Position numbers and translations under genes: made by a program
Source: Planctomycetota bacterium
Lineage (GTDB): Bacteria > Planctomycetota > UBA11346
Direction of reading: 5' to 3'
Assembly: GCA_947470885.1 (NCBI GenBank)
Contig: CANIXE010000194.1
Span: 1-5,043, forward strand
Length of the DNA stretch: 5,043 nucleotides
Shown: positions 1 through 5,043 of the stretch, piece by piece
Layout of the letters: every line of letters starts with the position of its first letter
Numbering within the stretch: position 1 is the stretch's first letter
The notes under the pieces: generated by a model
The model's database searches: none
What the model was told of the DNA's origin: nothing
The model's input: only the letters and a program-made list of their open reading frames with translations

Positions 1-2934
1 GCCCCCGGTTTCGTGGTCGCTGATCGGGGCGGACTGACCCCGTTGAAGACCCCGGCGGAACGCTCGATCCTGGTCTGGATCGCTGGCCACGGGCAGGTGA
101 TCCAGGCAGGGGAGACGGTGGCAGTCTACGACACCACCAGCATCACCCGTCAGGTGGCGGTGCGCCGGGGCGAACTCGCCTGGGCTGAAGCCAGTCTGGC
201 GGCATTCCGTCTGGAATCCGCCAAAGCCCTGGCGGAACTCCAAGAACGGCGCCAGGCCCTCACCGCCGATCTGGCCGCCGTAAGGGCCCGTCGGGCAGCC
301 CTGGGCAGCGATGCCCGCAGCCGCCAGGCCTTGGCCCAGGGCCGCCAGGCGCTCGCGGATCTGGCCTTGGCCGACCGGGCCCGCGCCACTGCCCGCACCC
401 GGGCCAGTGCCGACGCCGGGGCGGCGGCGGCCGAGGACGCCCGACGGGCCGAGGCGGACATCAGCACCGCCCGCCTGCAGGGCGTGGCCCAGCAGGCCGA
501 CGACCGCAAGGTGGAAGAGGACCTGGATCCCTCCATCACCGCCACCCGCCTGGCCAGCCAGGAAGCGAACCTCCTCCTCCGTCTGGGCCTGACCGCCGAC
601 GATCAACCGGATCCCAAGCGGGGCCTCACCGCCCGCCTGGCCCTGGGGGCGAACACCGGCGACATCGCCTGGTGGGAATCCGAGCGGGACACCCGGCGGC
701 GACAGCTCCACGATGCCGAACGGGACAGCACCGACCACACCCCGGTGCAATGGATCGAGCTGAGTCCGGCGGCCGGCGGACCACCCCGGCGCTACGACCT
801 CGCGGTACTCGCCAAGGACGGCCAGGGTTTCGGCTGGGAGGAGCCAGTGCAGATCCAGGATCCGGCGAAGCCGGTGGTGGTGGTGACCGGTCAACGGCGC
901 TGGCGGGCCCAGGTCGCCCCCGGGACCTGGCGAATCGCCATCGGCCTGGGGGACCAGGTGGATTGGGACGGCGCCCTGGTCCAGGTCCTGCGTCCCGCCT
1001 TCCCCGCCCTGACCCTCCACGCCAGCAACCGCCTGGAGGCCAATGCCACCACCACCGCCCGGCTGGATGTGACGATCAACGACGGCCTACTGATCCTCGC
1101 CTTCGGCGGCGGCGACGACGGTCCGGCCCGGCGCACCATCCGTGCCCCAGTGGCGGGCACCGTCCTGCTCCAACCCGAGACCCAGCGGGGCATGCGGGTG
1201 GCCCGGAGTTTCCGAACCATGGGGTATCTCGCCGGGGCGGCGGCGGTGCAAGTTGCCGCCCGCATCCCCCTGGGGCTGGCACCGTTGTTCGCCTCCGCCG
1301 GAACCGACCAGGATCCCCTGGTCGGGATTGCCCGGCAAAATGTTGGAATCCTGCTCCCCAACGGCGAACAGCGGCCCACCACCGTCCTCGCGGTGGGGAC
1401 CAAGCCAGTCAGCCGCCGGGCGACCCTCGGGGGCTGGGACGAAAGCGAAGAGACCACCCCCCAGGACCTCATCGCCCATGACCTGACCCTGGGAATTGCC
1501 CAACCCGTGCCCCTACGCACCGCCGTCACGGTCCGCGCCCTGCTGACACCACCCCCGGGATGGGTCGCAGTTCCGCCCCACCTGGTGGGTCGCCGGGATC
1601 GTCTGGCCTGGTTGCGCGCCCCGGGCGGCCCCGCCCGGAAGGTCACGGCCCGGCGCTGCGGCCCCGTGGAGCTGGTGGAAGGCCTGCACCCCGGCGAGCG
1701 CCTGGGGGAACCTGGTCCGCCGCCCGCCAGCGGCCCAAGCGTCGAGGTTCCCACCGAAAACGATGAGGAATCCCCAGCCGTTCAGCCCGCCCTCCCTGCC
1801 AACGGCTTTCCGGGGGAAATCGTGGCTTTGGAACGGGAACGGGTGGTGGTGCCCCAGATCTGGGGCCTGGTCCAGGAACTGATTCCCGACGGCACCGATG
1901 TGCGGGCAGGAGATCAAGTGCTCACCGCTTATTCCCCGTGGTTGGACACCCAGCGGGAACAGATCGCCCAGGACCGCCGACGCAGCGAGACCGACCGGGC
2001 CCTGGCGGTCCGGGAACGCCAGCTCAAGGCCCTGGACGAGGCGGACCGCCGCTCAGACCAAAGTGTCGCCGGCCTGGAAGCCCGGGCCAACCTGGCCATC
2101 GCCACCCGCCCCCGCCCGGCCAAGCGGGAGGCCGCCTTCGCCGCCCTGGAGGTCGCCCGCAGCCGGGGCGCGGAGACCCGTCGCCGCCTGGCCGCCTGGC
2201 AGGCCCTGGCGGAAGGCTCCCCTGCCGGCCGCCCGATCCCCGCCCTGGCCAGCGCCCAAGAGGCCGCCGCCCGGGCCGCCGCCGAGGAGGCCCGGGCCGA
2301 GGTCGAGGCCGCGGCCACCGTCGAGCAACTGCTGCCCGGAGCCCAGGCCGCCGCCGCCGCCCGCCGCCAAGAGGATCTCCTCGCCGGCCGGGCCGGGGAT
2401 GCGGCGGTGGCCGCCGCCGAACGCCGGGCAGGGATCGCCCGGGCCGAAGCCCGGGCCATCGGCGCCCAGGACTTGGCGGCCTGGGCCGAAGATTTCGCCC
2501 GTCTACGGGTGATCCGCGCCCCCGCCGCCGGCCGGCTCTACTGGGCCACCGCCTGGAACGAGCAGACCCGGACCATGGGCAAGGTCACCCGGGAGACGAT
2601 GCTGTGGGGCGGCATGGCCATTGCCGAGATCGTCGACCTCCACCGCCTGGGCTGCTCGTTCGAATTGCCCGAGGATCGCTGGCGCTCCCTGCGGGAAGGT
2701 CTGGTGGTCACCGTCACCGTCCCCAGCCTGGGGGGACTGCGCCTGCCCGGGACGATCACCCGCATCGCCCGCCTGGTCGAACCGCCCCGGGACAATCGGA
2801 TCATCGACGGCGTGCAGATCGCCGATCGCCGGGTGTTCCGGGTGACCGTCCGCTTGGATCCGGGCCCCGATGCCGCTGACATACCCCTGCAACCCGGGGT
2901 CAAGACCCTCCTCACCCTGCCGGAGTCGCCGTGA
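1..2934 (+). CDS. Double-module periplasmic adaptor (HlyD/membrane fusion protein family), 5' partial
   Basis: The frame is open from base 1 to TGA at 2932-2934. The first in-window start codon is GTG at 13, but no membrane anchor or signal peptide precedes the first domain, so the true start probably lies upstream. Residues are numbered from that GTG. Module A has a lipoyl-like half with GHGQVIQAGETVAVYD (25-40), an Ala/Arg/Glu-rich coiled coil (about 44-241), an inserted beta-sandwich (about 245-372), the second lipoyl half with IRAPVAGTV (376-384), a beta-barrel (about 403-500) and a membrane-proximal-like end with VELVEGLHPGERL (552-564). A Pro/Glu-rich linker (566-597) follows. Module B has a lipoyl half with LIPDGTDVRAGDQVLTAY (623-640), a coiled coil (about 643-832), IRAPAAGRL (834-842) and a beta-barrel with IAEIVDLHRLGCSFELPEDR (870-889), but no membrane-proximal domain. 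Family knowledge: such adaptors bridge inner-membrane ABC or RND exporters to a TolC-like channel. The substrate cannot be told. The family call is firm; the meaning of the fusion is inference. Confidence 0.88.
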   Translation, partial: APGFVVADRGGLTPLKTPAERSILVWIAGHGQVIQAGETVAVYDTTSITRQVAVRRGELAWAEASLAAFRLESAKALAELQERRQALTADLAAVRARRAALGSDARSRQALAQGRQALADLALADRARATARTRASADAGAAAAEDARRAEADISTARLQGVAQQADDRKVEEDLDPSITATRLASQEANLLLRLGLTADDQPDPKRGLTARLALGANTGDIAWWESERDTRRRQLHDAERDSTDHTPVQWIELSPAAGGPPRRYDLAVLAKDGQGFGWEEPVQIQDPAKPVVVVTGQRRWRAQVAPGTWRIAIGLGDQVDWDGALVQVLRPAFPALTLHASNRLEANATTTARLDVTINDGLLILAFGGGDDGPARRTIRAPVAGTVLLQPETQRGMRVARSFRTMGYLAGAAAVQVAARIPLGLAPLFASAGTDQDPLVGIARQNVGILLPNGEQRPTTVLAVGTKPVSRRATLGGWDESEETTPQDLIAHDLTLGIAQPVPLRTAVTVRALLTPPPGWVAVPPHLVGRRDRLAWLRAPGGPARKVTARRCGPVELVEGLHPGERLGEPGPPPASGPSVEVPTENDEESPAVQPALPANGFPGEIVALERERVVVPQIWGLVQELIPDGTDVRAGDQVLTAYSPWLDTQREQIAQDRRRSETDRALAVRERQLKALDEADRRSDQSVAGLEARANLAIATRPRPAKREAAFAALEVARSRGAETRRRLAAWQALAEGSPAGRPIPALASAQEAAARAAAEEARAEVEAAATVEQLLPGAQAAAAARRQEDLLAGRAGDAAVAAAERRAGIARAEARAIGAQDLAAWAEDFARLRVIRAPAAGRLYWATAWNEQTRTMGKVTRETMLWGGMAIAEIVDLHRLGCSFELPEDRWRSLREGLVVTVTVPSLGGLRLPGTITRIARLVEPPRDNRIIDGVQIADRRVFRVTVRLDPGPDAADIPLQPGVKTLLTLPESP
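745..1128 (+). other. Inserted beta-sandwich domain, carbohydrate-binding-like, within adaptor module A
   Basis: Residues about 245-372 of the first protein are neither coiled coil nor lipoyl-like. They contain in order YDLA (261-264), GQGFGWEEP (270-278), WRAQVAPGTWRIAIGLGDQ (297-315), D-W-D-G (317-320) and LDVTINDGLLILAFGGGDD (351-369). The order aromatic-D, G-[FY]-G-W, V-x-x-G-x-[YW]-x-[IV]-x-[IVL]-x-[LV]-G-D, then V-x-[IV]-x-D-G-x-L-x-L-x-[FL] resembles, from memory, the malectin/galactose-binding-like beta-sandwiches attached to polysaccharide lyases, esterases and planctomycete surface proteins. The domain lies exactly between the coiled coil and the returning lipoyl strand (IRAPVAG), so it is an insertion into the adaptor fold. 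A role in gripping a glycan, or a purely structural role, is inference; I made no profile search. Confidence 0.55.
1304..1325 (+). repeat. Inverted repeat, 9-bp perfect stem with 4-base loop, inside the first gene
   Basis: CCGACCAGG (1304-1312), loop ATCC, CCTGGTCGG (1317-1325) form a perfect hairpin within the beta-barrel codons of module A. No T-run follows, so it is not a typical terminator. It may affect mRNA structure or be a chance product of GC-rich coding sequence. Confidence 0.4.
1708..1803 (+). other. Pro/Glu-rich linker joining the two adaptor modules
   Basis: Residues 566-597 of the first protein are rich in Pro, Ser, Glu and Asp, for example GEPGPPPASGPSVEVP followed by TENDEESPAVQPALP. 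They have no hydrophobic periodicity. The stretch separates the membrane-proximal-like end of module A (VELVEGLHPGERL) from the first strand of module B (GFPGEIVALERERVVVP). It contains no transmembrane segment, so module B must lie in the same compartment as module A. This looks like a genuine interdomain linker, not a frameshift or assembly join, because the frame and the codon preference run through it without a break. Confidence 0.7.
1851..1866. repeat. 16-bp perfect palindrome inside the first gene
   Basis: GCCCCAGATCTGGGGC equals its own reverse complement. It encodes part of VVPQIWGL at the start of module B, close to the junction between the two modules. No function is evident and it may be chance. 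Confidence 0.35.
2922..2925 (+). promoter_or_regulatory. Shine-Dalgarno sequence for the second gene
   Basis: GGAG lies five bases before the GTG at 2931, inside the last codons of the first gene. It supports the GTG start over the in-frame ATG at 2958, which would remove the positively charged residues before the membrane anchor and cut into the anchor itself. Confidence 0.6.
2931..2934 (+). promoter_or_regulatory. GTGA stop/start overlap, translational coupling site
   Basis: The GTG start of the second gene and the TGA stop of the first share the four bases GTGA. Such overlaps normally mean the genes share one transcript and that ribosomes ending the first gene re-initiate at the second. 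This fits two adaptors made in linked amounts for one assembly. Confidence 0.8.
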
Positions 2935-5043
2935 AACCCCGTCGTCGTCTGCTGCCCATGGTTCTGTTCACCGGCCTGGCCGGCGTAGCCGTGGTGACCA
3001 CGGTGGTTGTCCTGCGCCGCCCAACCGGCACCGGGAACACCACCTGGGAGGCTGTTCAGGTCCACCGCCAGGATGCCATGGATCTGCTCCGGGAGACCGG
3101 AACCCTGGCCCCCCGAGTACCCGTGGTGGTGCCCTGCCCATTCGACGGTCGCCTGCAGTGGGTGATCGAAGATGCCACCTGGGTCGAAGCCGGCGCCACC
3201 GTGGCGATCATCAGCGACGACGACGAACGGCGGCGAATCGCCGAGGACCGGGCCCAGCTCGGTGAAGCCCAGCAGGACCTCCAGCTCGCCAAGCTGCGTC
3301 GGGCCCAGGCCGACAGCACCGAGGCGGCAAAGGTCGCCGCCGCCACCCGGGACCTGGACCTGGAACAAATCCGCTACCGCATCCTCACCACCCCGGCCGA
3401 AGGTGGCCTGGCCCTGGTCGCCGCCGCCAAGGAGCTGGAACCATTGCTGGCCGCCGTGGCGGCAGCCCGGATCGCCGCCGAGGCCTCCCGCGTGGAATGG
3501 CAGGCCAAAGAGAATGCCTGGCTGGAGGCGGTGGGCCGCCAGCAGGACGCCCAGGACGAGGTGGATCGCCTGGAAGGGGTGGTCCAGGACCTGGTGGAAG
3601 CCGTGGCTGATGCCGGGCGCAAAAGCACCGGGGTGGCGGACCTGGCCAATGAACGGCGGAAGCAACGTCGGCGGGAGCGGGCCCTGGCCCAGGCCGCCGA
3701 CCAGGGGGAGTCCGGAGCTGCCACCAAAGAAGGGGGCAAGGAGAATACAAAAAACGTTGATCCGGTGAAGAAGGCGGACCCCACCACCACCGATCCCAAG
3801 GCCGCCCTCGCTGCCGCCCGGGAACAACTGGCCTCCGCCCGCACCACCGCCACCGCCGCCACCAGCGAGGTCGCCGCCGCCAACCAGGCCCGGGATGTGG
3901 CTGCCAAACCCCGGGACGCCGCCCGCCTGTCCCTGGAGACCGCCGAGACCGCCGCCCGGGAACCCCGGATCCGCCTGGAGATCGAACGCCGGGTCCTGCC
4001 CGCCACCCAGCTGGGCCTGGATGTCCAGGTGGCCACCGCAAATCTGGCCGAGGCCGACCGACGCCTGGCGGATGGAAAAGCCGCCAACGCCGCCGGGGTC
4101 GCCAGCGCCGCTGAACTGGCGGACCTCACTGCCATCCAGGCCAATGCCGCCGCCGCCCTGGACGTGGTGAAGGCCCGTTATTCCCAGGCCGCCCTGCCCC
4201 CCACCAAGGAGGCCATCGCCGAGGCCGAGGCCCGACTGGCCAAGGCCAAGGCCGCCGCTGCCGCCGCCGAAGGGGTGCGCCAGCGCAATCTCGCCCTGGC
4301 AGACGCCCAGATCGCCGTCGGCCAGGCCAAGGTCGCCCGCTACGAAGCCAGCCTTGCCTCCCGCACCCGCCGCTTCCCCAGCACCATCGAGCAGGAAATA
4401 ACCGCCCTCCAGCGGGAACGTGAGCTCAGCCCCGAGGACGCCCCCCGCCTGGATGCGGCCATCGCCATCGCCCGCAAAGATCTGGCCGCCGCCACCGCCT
4501 CGCCCCCCAACGTGATCACCGCCCCGGTGGCCGGTCTGGCCCGGGTTCGCCGGGAGGGCAACCGGCAAAAGCTGGCCGGCGACCAAACTTGGCAGTCGGA
4601 CCCCATCGTCGAGGTCCACCCCCCCGCGAACCTGGAGATCCTGGTCCGGGTCAACGAGGTGAACGTCGACCGGGTCGCCCCGGGCCAGACCGTCGCCGTC
4701 GCCGTGCCCGCCCTGCCGGGGATCCAGCGCACTGGCAAGGTCCTGACGGTCAGCGGCGCCGGCCGGGACAAGGGCGACCAGGCGGGCATGGCCCAGCGCT
4801 GGACCGGGGTGACCCAGTTCGACGTCCGGGTCGCCTTGGATCCCGGACCGGGGGACACGGATCTGCGCCAGGGCATGACCGCCCTAGTGGAGATCGCCAC
4901 TGAACGCAAGGCCAACGCCCTGGTCCTGCCCCGGGGCGCCGCCCTCCCCGGCCCCGCCGGAGCAAAGGAATCGTGGACCGTGATCCTCGCCCCCGAGGCC
5001 ACGCCGGTGCCCCTCAACGCCACCAGCTTCGGCGACGACCTCC
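2931..5043 (+). CDS. Periplasmic adaptor (HlyD/membrane fusion protein family) with long coiled coil, 3' partial
   Basis: The frame is open from GTG at 2931 to the window end (704 complete codons, no stop). The N-terminus MKPRRRLLP followed by a hydrophobic stretch (about 7-28, ending VVVLRR) is an uncleaved inner-membrane anchor with positive charges inside; there is no lipobox. A lipoyl-like half follows (about 62-95, with FDGRLQWVIEDATWVEAGA at 71-89). A long Ala/Glu/Arg/Gln-rich helical region spans about 97-525 and is broken by a Lys-rich linker (256-290) and by Pro-containing turns near 147-155, 355-360 and 422-426. The second lipoyl half contains VITAPVAGLARV (528-539). The beta-barrel has LVRVNEVNVDRVAPGQTVAV (571-590), a classic adaptor signature. 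ALVLPRGAALPG (about 663-674) begins the membrane-proximal domain, so probably only some tens of residues are missing. The protein should sit in the inner membrane and periplasm and pair with an exporter outside the window. AcrA/MacA proteins are about 370-400 residues, so this one is nearly twice as long, mostly through the coil. Confidence 0.9.
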   Translation, partial: MKPRRRLLPMVLFTGLAGVAVVTTVVVLRRPTGTGNTTWEAVQVHRQDAMDLLRETGTLAPRVPVVVPCPFDGRLQWVIEDATWVEAGATVAIISDDDERRRIAEDRAQLGEAQQDLQLAKLRRAQADSTEAAKVAAATRDLDLEQIRYRILTTPAEGGLALVAAAKELEPLLAAVAAARIAAEASRVEWQAKENAWLEAVGRQQDAQDEVDRLEGVVQDLVEAVADAGRKSTGVADLANERRKQRRRERALAQAADQGESGAATKEGGKENTKNVDPVKKADPTTTDPKAALAAAREQLASARTTATAATSEVAAANQARDVAAKPRDAARLSLETAETAAREPRIRLEIERRVLPATQLGLDVQVATANLAEADRRLADGKAANAAGVASAAELADLTAIQANAAAALDVVKARYSQAALPPTKEAIAEAEARLAKAKAAAAAAEGVRQRNLALADAQIAVGQAKVARYEASLASRTRRFPSTIEQEITALQRERELSPEDAPRLDAAIAIARKDLAAATASPPNVITAPVAGLARVRREGNRQKLAGDQTWQSDPIVEVHPPANLEILVRVNEVNVDRVAPGQTVAVAVPALPGIQRTGKVLTVSGAGRDKGDQAGMAQRWTGVTQFDVRVALDPGPGDTDLRQGMTALVEIATERKANALVLPRGAALPGPAGAKESWTVILAPEATPVPLNATSFGDDL
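3696..3800 (+). other. Low-complexity Lys/Gly/Thr-rich linker inside the coiled coil
   Basis: Residues about 256-290 of the second protein, including GAATKEGGKENTKNV and VKKADPTTTDPKA, break the heptad-like Ala/Leu pattern. They follow a strongly basic stretch (RRKQRRRERAL). The DNA here is locally poorer in GC (AATACAAAAAACG at 3744-3756) than the rest of the window. It may be a flexible loop at or near the hairpin tip or a hinge between helices. The frame stays open and in register on both sides. Confidence 0.6.

Noticed and set aside
13..15. GTG at 13 as the true start of the first gene
   Set aside because: The frame is open to base 1, there is no ribosome binding site in view, and a start here would leave the adaptor without a membrane anchor or signal peptide. 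The gene most likely begins upstream.
891..1754. A 287-codon open frame on the minus strand
   Set aside because: Arg/Pro/Ser-rich antisense shadow of the first gene with no recognisable domain. High GC makes long spurious frames common.
2261..2427. Dense GCC-repeat tracts, considered as a DNA repeat
   Set aside because: They encode the Ala-rich coiled coil in frame with mixed Arg and Glu codons. There is no fixed repeat unit, so this is codon bias, not a tandem repeat.
1938..2879. A 313-codon plus-strand frame rich in Arg, Gly and Pro
   Set aside because: Out-of-frame reading of module B of the first gene. Its RPGRRPG-like low complexity is typical of shifted GC-rich codons, and the overlapping frame has proper adaptor motifs.
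2989..3003. Hairpin CCGTGG-TGA-CCACGG near the start of the second gene, considered as a terminator or attenuator
   Set aside because: The stem is only 6 bp, no T-run follows, and it lies in the codons of the membrane anchor; chance pairing is more likely.
3172..3768. A 198-codon plus-strand frame inside the second gene
   Set aside because: Pro/Trp/Ser-rich shifted reading of the coiled-coil codons; the real frame from 2931 stays open to the window end.
2538..4619. A 693-codon open frame on the minus strand, Gly-rich
   Set aside because: It lies opposite both adaptor genes. Its Gly-rich, low-complexity product is what the complement of GCC/CTG/CAG-rich Ala-Leu coiled-coil codons gives. It spans the gene boundary and shows no domain, while the plus-strand frames carry clear adaptor motifs.

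Overview
The window is GC-rich throughout (by eye about 70%; codons end mostly in C or G) and is fully occupied by two plus-strand genes. Both run off the window: the first is open at the left edge and the second at the right edge. They overlap by four bases (GTGA, 2931-2934), so they are almost certainly co-transcribed and translationally coupled. There is no intergenic space, and I see no RNA gene, CRISPR array, insertion sequence, promoter or terminator.

Both genes encode periplasmic adaptor (membrane fusion, HlyD/AcrA/MacA-type) proteins, which link an inner-membrane exporter to an outer-membrane channel. This implies a diderm bacterium. Gene 1 (1-2934, at least 977 codons) is unusual. 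It contains two successive adaptor modules in one polypeptide, joined by a proline- and acid-rich linker. Inside the first module, between the coiled coil and the second half of the lipoyl-like domain, sits an extra domain of about 125 residues. Its pattern resembles the malectin/galactose-binding-like beta-sandwiches found on carbohydrate-active enzymes. Gene 2 (2931-5043, at least 704 codons) is a single adaptor with an N-terminal membrane anchor, a very long interrupted coiled coil, a lipoyl-like domain, a beta-barrel and the start of a membrane-proximal domain.

The likely picture is an operon for a tripartite export system (ABC-type MacB-like or RND-type) with at least three adaptor units encoded by two adjacent genes. 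The transporter itself is not in the window. High GC, large Ala/Arg-rich adaptors and the sugar-binding-like insert would fit a planctomycete or another PVC-group bacterium, but this taxonomic guess is weak.

The most interesting features are the double-adaptor architecture and the inserted beta-sandwich. The long open frame on the opposite strand (2538-4619) is a composition artefact.
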